A stretch of 19,116 nucleotides of DNA from contig CAYNWK010000079.1 in NCBI GenBank assembly GCA_964400875.1, forward strand, positions 1-19,116. Direction: 5' to 3'. The stretch is from CAYNWK01 sp964400875 (GTDB lineage: Bacteria > Chloroflexota > Anaerolineae > Anaerolineales > UBA4823). The notes under the pieces are model-generated. The model saw only the letters and a program-made list of their open reading frames with translations. It had not been told where the DNA came from and ran no database searches. This document shows, piece by piece, positions 12,211 to 19,116 of the stretch (within the stretch, counting starts at the first letter, position 1; each line of letters opens with the position of its first letter). The position numbers were made by a program, and so were the translations under genes.

Positions 12211-14535
12211 ATGAGTATTTCAGCAGTCCAATCCTGGCACGACCCACTTAACGAGCGTGAAAGCCAGATCTTGAGTTTGATCTCGGAGGGGCAATCGAAT
12301 CGCGAGATCGCTCGCGAGCTTTCCCTCTCACTGAACACCATTAAATGGTACAACAAGCAGATTTACAGCAAGTTAGGGGTGAGCAGCCGTACCCAGGCAG
12401 TTGCCGCGGCTCGTGAGTATGGATTGCTTGACACACAGCCTTCTCTACCGATTGGAGAACAGGCTCTTCCTAAACACAACCTGCCTCAAATTCCAACTAC
12501 CTTTATCGGCCGCCAGCATGAGATGGCAGAGGTAAGACGGCTGCTTCAGACTTCGCGCCTCGTAGTGTTAACCGGTGCAGGTGGCAGCGGTAAGACCCGC
12601 TTGGCATTGCAAGTGGCCGCTGAGATTGTTGGTAATTTCCCGGATGGTGTCTGGCTTGTCGAGCTGGCTCAGCTCAGTGATCCAGAGCTGGTTCCAAATG
12701 CTATCGCAGATACGCTGGGGGTGAGTCAGCGGGGAGAGACTTCCTTAGTGGTGAAAATCAAGAACTTGCTGCGACCGAAGCGTTTGCTGTTGGTGCTGGA
12801 TAATTTTGAGCACCTGCTGGATGCATCCTCCCTGGTTGGAGAGCTGATCGCGTCTGCTCCACATGTCACAATTCTGGCGACCAGCAGGGAGAAGCTGCAT
12901 GTATACGGTGAGCAGGAATTCCCGGTCCAGCCACTTGCTCTGCCCAATTTGGGGCGTGCAATCTCGAATGAACAGGTAATGCGCTGTGAGTCAGCTTCCT
13001 TGTTTGTGGATCGGGCGAGGGCTGTAAAACCGGGATTCAAATTACTTTCAGGCGATGCCGCCGCATTGGCGCGCATGTGTGTGCATTTGGATGGTTTACC
13101 TTTGGCTTTAGAGCTGGCTGCCTCACGGGTAAAGATGTTCTCCTTATCAACGCTGGAGGAACGCTTGAGTGATCGCTTGAGTTTGTTGACCGGCGGTGCA
13201 AGCAACCTCCCAGAGCGCCAGCGTACGCTCCGCGATACTATCGAATGGAGCTTTGACCTGCTAGAAAGTGGTGAGCGCCTGCTCTTTTTCCGCCTATCTG
13301 TCTTCCGCGGCGGAGGCACCTTGGAGGCTGTAGAGCGCATTTGTGGACAGGATCTGCCGCATGATCTCTTACCACTGCTGTCTTCTCTGGTGGACAAAAG
13401 CCTAGTACGAGCACGTGAGGGAGTAGATGGTGAGATGCGTTTCGGCATGCTGGAAACAATTCGCGAATACGCGTTGGAGCAATTGAACTCCGAAGGCGAA
13501 TCCGCCAGCTGCAACCTCCTTCACGCAGAGTATTATGCTTCCATGGCGGAGATTGCAGCCGGTAAGTTGCGCGGCCACAATCAGGGCTACTGGTTCGCGC
13601 GTGTGCAAAGCGAATACGACAACCTGCGCGCGGCCCTGACCTGGTCGCTGAATTCAGCTGAGATCGAACCCGGTATGCGCATTACAGCTGCTCTACGCGA
13701 TTATTGGTATTACTCTGGATTTCACAGTGAATATAAATACTGGACCGATCTAGCACTGGAGCGCATGCCGGGTACACCGCCAGCGCTCCAGGCGGGGGTG
13801 TTGGTAAGCGCCGGCCTGCTGGGTGTAATGAAGAAGGATTCGCAAAGAGAGAAGGATTTTTTCCACCAGGCTGTTAGGCTGTACTCTCAGCTGGGCGATG
13901 AAGGCAATGCCGCCTGGTCTAAGATGTTCTTGAGTGGATTGTTAAGCAACGAGCCGGCGAATCATCAGAAGGCGGTCTCTCTATGCCAAGAGAGCCTGGA
14001 GACATTCCGCCGCATCGGTGATCTGACCGGGCAGGCCCAGGCCTTAAATATTCTGGGGGAGTATTCCCGCGTGCGGTTAGAACTGGGTGCTTCCAAGCAA
14101 TATTACGAAGAGTGTCTTGAGCTGGTTGTAAAAACAGGTGAACGCCTGCGTGAGGGGATGCTCTATGGAAACTTGGGTTTTATCGCCTACCGCCAGGGTG
14201 ATTACCTTAAGGCTTTGCAGCTGATGCAGGATTTTTCACAAATTATGGAAGAACTAGGAAATGACTATCTCCTGGTGACAGCTATCGCTTCAATGAGCGG
14301 CCCGCTGGCTGCGCTAGGACAACCCGAGCGAGCCGCGCGGCTTCTTGCGGCAGCGGAAGCGCAGTTGGAGGAAATAGGCGGCATTCATCAGTTCACTGAT
14401 ACGGTGGAAATAGATGAGTACAGGCGTAAAATCCGGGAACTGCTTGGCGAGGGTGCTTTCCGGATCGCCTGTGACGAGGGCAGCCACATGACGGTTCAGC
14501 AGATGATGGCTATAGCTCACGAAGAAGCGCCTTAA
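12211..14535 (+). CDS. LuxR-HTH / NB-ARC ATPase / TPR transcriptional regulator
   Basis: A 774-aa signal-transducing STAND-type regulator. An N-terminal LuxR/GerE helix-turn-helix (about 10-72: LNERESQILSLISEGQSNRE, then NTIKWYNKQIYSKLGVSSRT) is followed by FIGR (98-101), Walker A GAGGSGKT (122-129), Walker B LLLVLDNFEH (192-201), the ILATSR sensor (221-226) and the GLPLALELAA motif typical of NB-ARC/AfsR-like ATPases. The C-terminal half is made of TPR-like helices that would sense the signal. Having the HTH at the N-terminus differs from MalT/LAL proteins, which carry it at the C-terminus. It probably oligomerises on ATP and ligand binding to switch transcription. Base composition is AT-richer than the genes on either side, and it sits between two copies of a MEMO-like gene end. 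No strong Shine-Dalgarno precedes ATG 12211. Confidence 0.9.
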   Translation: MSISAVQSWHDPLNERESQILSLISEGQSNREIARELSLSLNTIKWYNKQIYSKLGVSSRTQAVAAAREYGLLDTQPSLPIGEQALPKHNLPQIPTTFIGRQHEMAEVRRLLQTSRLVVLTGAGGSGKTRLALQVAAEIVGNFPDGVWLVELAQLSDPELVPNAIADTLGVSQRGETSLVVKIKNLLRPKRLLLVLDNFEHLLDASSLVGELIASAPHVTILATSREKLHVYGEQEFPVQPLALPNLGRAISNEQVMRCESASLFVDRARAVKPGFKLLSGDAAALARMCVHLDGLPLALELAASRVKMFSLSTLEERLSDRLSLLTGGASNLPERQRTLRDTIEWSFDLLESGERLLFFRLSVFRGGGTLEAVERICGQDLPHDLLPLLSSLVDKSLVRAREGVDGEMRFGMLETIREYALEQLNSEGESASCNLLHAEYYASMAEIAAGKLRGHNQGYWFARVQSEYDNLRAALTWSLNSAEIEPGMRITAALRDYWYYSGFHSEYKYWTDLALERMPGTPPALQAGVLVSAGLLGVMKKDSQREKDFFHQAVRLYSQLGDEGNAAWSKMFLSGLLSNEPANHQKAVSLCQESLETFRRIGDLTGQAQALNILGEYSRVRLELGASKQYYEECLELVVKTGERLREGMLYGNLGFIAYRQGDYLKALQLMQDFSQIMEELGNDYLLVTAIASMSGPLAALGQPERAARLLAAAEAQLEEIGGIHQFTDTVEIDEYRRKIRELLGEGAFRIACDEGSHMTVQQMMAIAHEEAP

Positions 14536-14545
14536 GAACTGTCAG

Positions 14546-14729
14546 AGATCGCCAGGAACCCGTGATCGTCTCCACCGCCGACGCCTTCCACCACGGCGAC
14601 CCGCCCGAGTCCGCCCTGCCCCCACATGAGGGCGGCCTGGACCTGGCTTATACCGACGCCAGCGAGATCTACCGCCAGCCCAAACCCACCCGGGTCGCCG
14701 CCGCCCTGGTCGAGTGGCAGTTAATCTAA
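14546..14729 (+). pseudogene. 3' remnant of a second MEMO-like gene
   Basis: From AGATCGCCA (14546) to TAA (14727-14729) this stretch is homologous to 11299-11651, the 3' third of the MEMO-like gene. It keeps VSTADAFHHG, DPPESALPPHEGGLDLA and YTDASEIYRQP, ending in ALVEWQLI. It lacks residues 1 to about 176, four residues (GVGY, a 12-nt in-frame loss) and a 52-residue block (156 nt, in frame), and has a 1-nt indel near its start. Most remaining differences are synonymous. This suggests it comes from a gene that diverged under selection before being broken, rather than from a fresh copy of the neighbour. Confidence 0.85.
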
Positions 14730-14732
14730 ACC

Positions 14733-14754
14733 AAGTCCCAGGTGCCGGGGACTT
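14733..14754 (+). terminator. Shortened copy of the MEMO-like gene terminator
   Basis: AAGTCCC and GGGACTT pair around an 8-nt loop, followed by TACTTTTAATCTC. It corresponds to 11656-11708, with the inner part of the hairpin lost but the outer pairing kept and a better T-run. It would stop transcripts coming from the LuxR-type gene. Confidence 0.5.
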
Positions 14755-14779
14755 TACTTTTAATCTCTTCGTTTGGCCC

Positions 14780-14891
14780 CTACCCGCAGCCCTCCCCGTA
14801 GTCGAACTCTTCGATATTCCACAATCCAGCGCTGAAAGTCCAGCCTACGTTGAAATTGCAGCAATCGGTGAGTCGCTAAGAGGTTTGGATG
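14780..14891 (-). pseudogene. Decayed second copy of the 43-aa small gene
   Basis: On the minus strand the frame ending at TAG 14780 encodes WNIEEFDYGEGCG, nearly the same C-terminus as the small ORF at 11734-11865. Upstream, CNFNVGWTFSAGL aligns with CHFIMDSTNESEM in the same spacing (C, F and T shared), and a LATH segment aligns with LAATH after a frame change. There is no start codon in frame and a TAG interrupts it, so it is a remnant. Confidence 0.6.
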
Positions 14892-14906
14892 AAAGTTTTT
14901 GGGATC

Positions 14907-15488
14907 CTAACTTTTGTAGATAAAATCCGCCTTAACTTCCTTCAAATCCCGTGTGATCTCTAGTGCAGATTGAGCTTCTCCTCGGAAGGGTTGAACTTCG
15001 TCTGGATTTTCCGCAATCTTACGGAGTGCGTTCTCGATCTCCTGACGGTCTTCATTGTTTAAATCTTCGCCAAAGATGCGAAAATTCTCATCGACCTGCT
15101 GGGAGATATTGAACGTTATATCTAAAGTGGGGTCATCAATAGGTCCAGATCTTATTCCTCCGGCAATAAGACCTGGATTAGCCACAGAAATTCGGTAAAG
15201 TTCTCGCAGCACTGCGATACACTGCATACGAAATGTTAATTCAACCTCCCCATCATGGAGAATTTTTATCAATGGCGGAATTGAACGACGGTCGTACACT
15301 TTCCGGATAGCCCCGAAAAGGTATATTACGAACCTCGTATCATCCCGACTAAGCTCGCTTTCAAGTTGTTCAATTAAGAATTGAACTATTTTCTCCGCGC
15401 GGTCAAGGAATAAGTTGAGTGCTTCGATTCGTTGGATTAAATCGGCCTGCGCATCGGTAACCGGATCAATGGGAGGATACTTCTTCAT
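14907..15488 (-). CDS. Hypothetical helical protein, possibly HEAT-like
   Basis: A 193-aa soluble protein without signal peptide or membrane helix. It is predicted mainly helical from the pattern of the sequence: paired amphipathic helices such as YLFGAIRKVYDRRSIPPLIK and FRMQCIAVLRELYRISVANP look like HEAT/armadillo-type repeats (about 55-105). The C-terminal part is charged (NNEDRQEIENALRKIAENPD). No family is recognised and no catalytic motif is seen. It begins 11 nt after the stop of the large Ig/transglycosylase gene in the same direction, so the two form an operon, and it may be a partner or chaperone for that protein (inference). The composition is AT-richer than the rest of the window. 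Confidence 0.7.
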   Translation of the reverse strand: MKKYPPIDPVTDAQADLIQRIEALNLFLDRAEKIVQFLIEQLESELSRDDTRFVIYLFGAIRKVYDRRSIPPLIKILHDGEVELTFRMQCIAVLRELYRISVANPGLIAGGIRSGPIDDPTLDITFNISQQVDENFRIFGEDLNNEDRQEIENALRKIAENPDEVQPFRGEAQSALEITRDLKEVKADFIYKS

Positions 15489-15499
15489 GATTCACCACA

Positions 15500-17821
15500 T
15501 CAATTTGTTACATTGATGGAAATTTCATCGACATCACCATCAGCGTTGGTGACTTCAATGGTGGTTGACCCTGGAGCGACAGGAGTGACAACCCCAGAAG
15601 CATCAACTTCAACAACATTAGGATTGCCAGAGCTCCATACAGTCCCTCCAGCGGGGTTGAAAACAGTGAGGTTAAATGGGGCTTGATTGGAGCTTAGGCT
15701 CAGGCTCCTTGGAAAGATAAACGGATAGTTGTAGTTAATTGTCCCACCAAAAATTCTTTGTGGGTGAGGGGCTGATGCTGCGGTTGCAGACTGGATACCT
15801 GCCAAGATAGCTTGTCGCACACGAGTTGAATATGCCTGTGTCGTCTCATTTGAGACGTGGGTAACGTCGCCTTCCCGGGGAATGTTAATTTGATTTGCAG
15901 CGATAGCGAGATGATTTCGAACTCGCTGCCAATGACTGGCATATCCGGTCGGAGCTGCGGTGGGTGGTGTAATAATGCCTTCGTGTGCCTCGACATCTGT
16001 CAGTAGATCCCCGATTGCTATACGACCAGTGGGTAAAGGATTGCGATTATGTGCGCGAAAGAAAGGATGGTCACTATCAAACAGCGCATCATTACTAAAC
16101 GCTTGTACAGTCCATGTCACCGGTGGTATCAAAACAAGATTAAAATCCTGATTAGGCCCTGAATTAACTGCTCCAGATTGGATGTGAACCGTCGCGTTTG
16201 GGATTGTGATGCCCAGATCAGGATCTGAACGTGGCTGTTGAGCCAAAGTCCCATTTCCCGCCCGTGCTAGTGGCACAGTAGGTACGTTTTCAGTCCAGGG
16301 TCGCGGGGCAACAACTACGGCGAGAGATAGAGTTTGGATAACACCGCCAGTAGTTACGTCAACACTGACGGTTCCGCTTTGAACCATAATCCCTTGCCAA
16401 TTATTGACATTATTATTCCCTGGTCTATTAACAGTCACTCCTCCGCCAACAAAGGTCCAATTTCCAAACGTAGCGCCGGCGGGCACATTAACCACTTGGT
16501 AATTTGCATTGGTCCCCCTCAAAATCTGCGTTGGTCCAGTTAGATTGGAAGCAGGTGGTGGCTGAGGAACTGGTTGGAATAAGCAAGCTGGAGTAAAAGA
16601 TATGACATTGTTGACGTAGTTTGGATCACCTATATTCTGGGGCCTATCTTCAATGGGAACCCTTTCCCAGGCTGCTTCACCCTCCAACGTCTGTTCGTTA
16701 ACGTTGGTTACTCGTAGAACCTCCTCCCCATTGACAACATCTACAGCTACTTTGAACTCATGAAGTTCAAATCCGAATCGATCTTGACCGAACCAGCCAT
16801 TATAGCCTCGGACTGCATCTAGTTCGAGTTGTTGAAGATCATCATCAAAATTTCCAGTTGTAAAATCAGGAAGGTTAACCTGGATTGGATTCAGACCCTG
16901 TTGCTGACGAGCTAGATTGAATTGATCTACCAGTTCCTGGAATTCCTGGGAATTTCGTATTCTATCGGGGTAATCTCCAGCGGCGATTATGTTCTCGTTA
17001 AATATCCCTATGCCCCTGTCTACGTTAACTCTCCAATGCCACACCTCGTCAAGAGTGGGATTCGGAATTTGCATAACGCCAGCTCTGCCAGTGCCATCAT
17101 TGCTAAAAACCGGGCAGCTGCTCTCACTGGCATTGTCGGGGATGTCAAATTGTCGTTGTTTGCTTTCTTTGCATGCTATTCGGCGGAGGGTATCGTGTGG
17201 CAACGCAGCTTGAATGTCGCTTGGTTCTGGATTCGTGCCCTTAATTCTTTTGCTCCGATTGTCCACACAAGTTGTATCCCCGAAGGTCGTCGTAGCCTTA
17301 TACGCTACTGAACCTCCCAAAATTCGCTCATCAAGGTCAATGCTAATATCCTGTCCAGTACCTGTGAAGTCTTTAGAAAATTCTCCCGGGAATGGGGACG
17401 GCGCATTGGGGCATCCTTCGAAGTCAAAACCGCCAGAAGAAAATTTGGCAGTCCATTCAATGGTGCCTGTTGGGACACCACCTTCAATAACCACTAAAGC
17501 ATTTAATGAGGGCATTTCAGGTGCATCAGTGATGGCTTGTTGAGCACCGCTCGGGAACTCTATTGAGAGCCTGCCTGCTCGTACGGTAATGGACATCTCA
17601 TTGAGTTCAGCGGTTGCCGTGATGACATGTTCTCCAGGCCCAAAGTTTGTGGAAAAAGAAGAAATCTCAGGTGGCTGAGGATCTCCCGCAGTACCCAGAT
17701 CCCCACTCCAAGTCAAATCTCCACCTTGTGGTTCAACCGTCGCTGTGATTTGAACGGGTTCTCCCGCACACACCAGAGTCCGATCAGCTATTAATGAAGT
17801 GATCATACTTGGATCAGCCAT
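15500..17821 (-). CDS. Large Ig-like protein with an internal lytic-transglycosylase-like domain and C-terminal Big_2 domain
   Basis: A 773-aa protein. Residues 1-200 are beta-rich Ig-like repeats (GEPVQITATVEPQGGDLTWS; later VAYKATTTFGDTTC). A lysozyme-like region follows (about 203-345): RIACKESKQRQF with candidate catalytic E219, GRAGVMQIPNPTLDEVWHWR (244-263), and AVRGYNG (336-342), matching the E...GxMQ...YN order of soluble lytic transglycosylases. Then come an Ig-like segment (about 428-510), a mixed region of unknown type (about 510-690) and a C-terminal Big_2-like domain (WSSGNPNVVEVDASGVVTPV, then PGSTTIEV). It starts MADPSM with no signal peptide, so it is cytoplasmic unless exported by a dedicated system or lysis. 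The Shine-Dalgarno AGGGAG precedes ATG 17821. The role is probably cutting or binding peptidoglycan of self or another cell; the target is unknown. Confidence 0.75.
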   Translation of the reverse strand: MADPSMITSLIADRTLVCAGEPVQITATVEPQGGDLTWSGDLGTAGDPQPPEISSFSTNFGPGEHVITATAELNEMSITVRAGRLSIEFPSGAQQAITDAPEMPSLNALVVIEGGVPTGTIEWTAKFSSGGFDFEGCPNAPSPFPGEFSKDFTGTGQDISIDLDERILGGSVAYKATTTFGDTTCVDNRSKRIKGTNPEPSDIQAALPHDTLRRIACKESKQRQFDIPDNASESSCPVFSNDGTGRAGVMQIPNPTLDEVWHWRVNVDRGIGIFNENIIAAGDYPDRIRNSQEFQELVDQFNLARQQQGLNPIQVNLPDFTTGNFDDDLQQLELDAVRGYNGWFGQDRFGFELHEFKVAVDVVNGEEVLRVTNVNEQTLEGEAAWERVPIEDRPQNIGDPNYVNNVISFTPACLFQPVPQPPPASNLTGPTQILRGTNANYQVVNVPAGATFGNWTFVGGGVTVNRPGNNNVNNWQGIMVQSGTVSVDVTTGGVIQTLSLAVVVAPRPWTENVPTVPLARAGNGTLAQQPRSDPDLGITIPNATVHIQSGAVNSGPNQDFNLVLIPPVTWTVQAFSNDALFDSDHPFFRAHNRNPLPTGRIAIGDLLTDVEAHEGIITPPTAAPTGYASHWQRVRNHLAIAANQINIPREGDVTHVSNETTQAYSTRVRQAILAGIQSATAASAPHPQRIFGGTINYNYPFIFPRSLSLSSNQAPFNLTVFNPAGGTVWSSGNPNVVEVDASGVVTPVAPGSTTIEVTNADGDVDEISINVTN

Positions 17822-18071
17822 GTTCGACTCCCTGGAAAATTGTTTTCGTTAATTTTTCAGCTACTATGGGACGAAAAGTCGGACTGCGCGCTTATGTGAT
17901 CGGCAAATTCCTTTTGGTAAAGGCTAATCTAAGCCATTTTATCATTGCATTTCTAGTCCAATTACTCTTATTTGCGTTAATCATTATTGAGAAATATCAA
18001 TCTCCTTCCACGATCGCTGCCGGTAGGCAGTTAGATAAGCGCCAATGAGTAAGTTTTAAACATGTTCCTTC
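17822..18071. other. AT-rich intergenic region between divergent genes
   Basis: About 250 bp between the Ig/transglycosylase start and the hydrolase promoter. It must hold the promoter of the minus-strand operon, but no -35/-10 pair with good spacing was found; TAAAAT boxes without a matching -35 occur. A plus-strand frame here encodes a hydrophobic segment (FIIAFLVQLLLFALIII) but has no Shine-Dalgarno, so I do not call a gene. Confidence 0.4.
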
Positions 18072-18100
18072 TTGACAAACTAATGATATTAGTTTATAAT
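18072..18100 (+). promoter_or_regulatory. Consensus sigma70 promoter of the hydrolase-TetR operon
   Basis: TTGACA (18072-18077), exactly 17 nt, then TATAAT (18095-18100): both hexamers are perfect. Transcription should start near 18107, about 30 nt before the hydrolase ATG. So strong a promoter needs repression, which the overlapping palindromes would provide. Confidence 0.85.
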
Positions 18101-18113
18101 CTAATCATATTAG
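18078..18113. promoter_or_regulatory. Two palindromic operators for the TetR-family repressor
   Basis: O1, AACTAAT-GAT-ATTAGTT (18078-18094), is a perfect palindrome that exactly fills the -35/-10 spacer. O2, CTAAT-CAT-ATTAG (18101-18113), follows the -10 directly and covers the start site. The two share the CTAAT...ATTAG core with centres about 21 bp, or two helical turns, apart. The TetR-family gene at the end of the same operon is the likely binder (inference). Confidence 0.75.
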
Positions 18114-18136
18114 TTTTATCAACGAGGAGTTATCCG

Positions 18137-18964
18137 ATGAGTACCCAATTCTTCAAACACCTGAACGGTTCGATCGCTTACGACGACCAGGGCGAAGGCC
18201 CTCCGGTCGTTCTGGCCCCCTCTTTGGGCGACCTGCGCGCCGAGTACCGGTTCTTAATTCCCCACCTGGTCGAGGCTGGCTGCCGCGTGGTCTCCATGGA
18301 CCTGCGCGGCATGGGCGAGTCCAGCGTCGCATGGCCGGATTATTCGGTCGCCGGCGTCGGCGCCGACCTAGTCGGCCTGGTCCGTCACCTGGACGCCGGT
18401 CCCGCGCTGCTCGTGGGCACCTCCCTGGCAGCTGGCGCGGCGGTCTGGGCCGCGGCCGAAGAGCCCGAACTGGTCAGCGGGCTGGTCCTGATCGGCCCGT
18501 CCGTGCGCGACGGCATGCCGCTCTGGCAGGTTAGGCTGCTCTTCGGCCCGCTGTTCTCCGGCCCCTGGGGCGTCCCTCTCTGGGCCCGCTACTACCGCTC
18601 GCTCTACCCTGCCAGCCCGCCCGCAGACCTGGACCAATACATCGCCGGCCTGCGCCGGAACCTTAAAGAGCCGGGGCGCTTGGCCGCCATGCGCAAGATG
18701 ATCACCGCCTCCAAGGCGGAGTCCGAAACGCGGCTCGAGCAGGTCGCCGCGCCCTCCCTGGTGCTGATGGGCTCCCGCGACCCGGACTTCAAGGACCCGG
18801 CCGCGGAAGCCCACCTGATCGCCGGCCGCCTGGGCGGTGAAACGCGCCTGGTAGAAGGCGTCGGCCATTACCCGCACGCCGAAAGGCCGGAGCAGGCCGC
18901 CGCCGCGATCCTGGAATTCGCCGAAAAGACCTTCCCACGAGAACGCCATGTCGCCGCGCGCTAA
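18137..18964 (+). CDS. Alpha/beta hydrolase
   Basis: A 275-aa hydrolase of the alpha/beta fold. The nucleophile elbow is VGTSLAAG with S96. The acid is D215 or D217 in LMGSRDPDF, and the His is H244 in GVGHYPHAERP. The oxyanion-region strand VVLAPSLGDLRAEYR (25-38) and the DLRGMGES turn (55-62) are typical. A cap domain (about 125-195) is helical. No signal peptide, so cytosolic. The specific substrate is unknown; many TetR-controlled relatives act on esters or xenobiotics. ATG 18137 is chosen because GAGGAG stands 7 nt upstream and it follows the promoter; an in-frame ATG at 18062 would lie upstream of the -10 box. The stop lies 17 nt inside the following TetR-family gene. Confidence 0.9.
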   Translation: MSTQFFKHLNGSIAYDDQGEGPPVVLAPSLGDLRAEYRFLIPHLVEAGCRVVSMDLRGMGESSVAWPDYSVAGVGADLVGLVRHLDAGPALLVGTSLAAGAAVWAAAEEPELVSGLVLIGPSVRDGMPLWQVRLLFGPLFSGPWGVPLWARYYRSLYPASPPADLDQYIAGLRRNLKEPGRLAAMRKMITASKAESETRLEQVAAPSLVLMGSRDPDFKDPAAEAHLIAGRLGGETRLVEGVGHYPHAERPEQAAAAILEFAEKTFPRERHVAAR

Positions 18965-19116
18965 CCTCGACCGGGAAACCGTCGTCCAGGCCGCCGCCGA
19001 GATCGCCGACCGCGAAGGCCTGCCGGGGCTCACCATGGCCGCACTGGCCAAACAGCTCGGGGTGCGCACCCCATCGCTGTACAACCACGTGGATGGGCTG
19101 CCCGGCCTGCACCGGG
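18948..19116 (+). CDS. TetR-family transcriptional regulator (partial, N-terminal 56 residues)
   Basis: Begins MSPRANLDRETVVQAAAEIA and continues with the TetR helix-turn-helix (GLTMAALAKQLGVRTPSLYNH), quoted in pieces as GLTMAALAKQLG and VRTPSLYNHVDG. The window ends before the ligand-binding domain. The ATG lies inside the end of the hydrolase gene (17-nt overlap), showing translational coupling. It probably represses its own operon through the two palindromes at 18078-18113 and is released by a small molecule related to the hydrolase substrate (inference). Confidence 0.85.
   Translation, partial: MSPRANLDRETVVQAAAEIADREGLPGLTMAALAKQLGVRTPSLYNHVDGLPGLHR

Noticed and set aside
12726..13514. 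Minus-strand open frame of 262 codons
   Set aside because: Antisense to the LuxR/NB-ARC regulator; Ser/Arg-rich translation without domain.
14536..14906. Transposon remnant after the LuxR-type gene
   Set aside because: The sequence is explained by homology to the MEMO-like gene end, its terminator and the small antisense gene; no inverted terminal repeats were found.
17809..18048. Plus-strand frame of 79 codons with one hydrophobic segment
   Set aside because: No Shine-Dalgarno, overlaps the start and promoter region of the Ig/transglycosylase gene, and base composition there is AT-rich enough to give hydrophobic translations by chance.
1..19116. CRISPR arrays, tRNA or rRNA genes, transposases and insertion-sequence ends
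   Set aside because: No regularly spaced repeats, no cloverleaf sequences and no transposase-like proteins were seen in either strand.

Overview
The window is a bacterial chromosome segment, most likely from a member of the Chloroflexota (Anaerolineae-like). Reasons: high GC in most genes, lipoproteins with long Thr/Pro/Ala linkers behind the lipid Cys, a LuxR-HTH/NB-ARC/TPR regulator, a drug-type ABC ATPase with a long N-terminal insert, and no phage or plasmid genes. The assignment is an inference; no rRNA, tRNA or CRISPR is present.

Layout. (1) 1-1303, minus strand: 3' part of a GNAT acetyltransferase preceded by an ABC-2 type ATPase. (2) 1395-1671, minus strand: a compact transcription unit with a sigma70-like promoter, Shine-Dalgarno, a 28-codon ORF and a strong intrinsic terminator, followed by a second GC-rich hairpin and the ABC gene. 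It is either a tiny peptide gene or a leader peptide/attenuator. (3) 1749-7475, minus strand: a four-gene operon matching the exosortase G (XrtG) neighbourhood: a 6-pyruvoyl-tetrahydropterin-synthase (PTPS) homologue, a 1064-aa membrane protein, XrtG, and a GT2 glycosyltransferase with QxxRW. Unusual points: the membrane protein appears fused to a secreted domain with a sorting-signal-like C terminus; the XrtG nucleophile Cys is Ser; and the PTPS homologue lacks the classical catalytic residues. (4) 7725-10740, minus strand: two secreted lipoproteins (metallophosphoesterase and glucose/sorbosone-dehydrogenase-type beta-propeller) and a DUF1232 membrane protein. (5) 10776-11651, plus strand: a MEMO-like protein, divergent from DUF1232. 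(6) 11656-14891: a rearranged block. The 3' end of the MEMO-like gene, its terminator and an antisense small gene occur twice, diverged and partly deleted, flanking a LuxR/NB-ARC regulator and a divergent 68-aa gene. (7) 14907-17821, minus strand: an AT-richer two-gene unit with a helical-repeat-like protein and a 773-aa Ig/lytic-transglycosylase/Big_2 protein without signal peptide. (8) 18072-19116, plus strand: a consensus promoter with two palindromic operators, an alpha/beta hydrolase, and an overlapping TetR-family gene cut by the window end.

Working together. The XrtG operon probably makes and processes one surface-anchored, possibly glycosylated product at the cytoplasmic membrane: the glycosyltransferase makes or adds glycan, the membrane protein carries the candidate sorted domain, and XrtG would process its C terminus. 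The TetR-family gene probably controls its own hydrolase operon through the two operators. The LuxR/NB-ARC protein may control the divergent 68-aa gene through palindromes over that gene's promoter.
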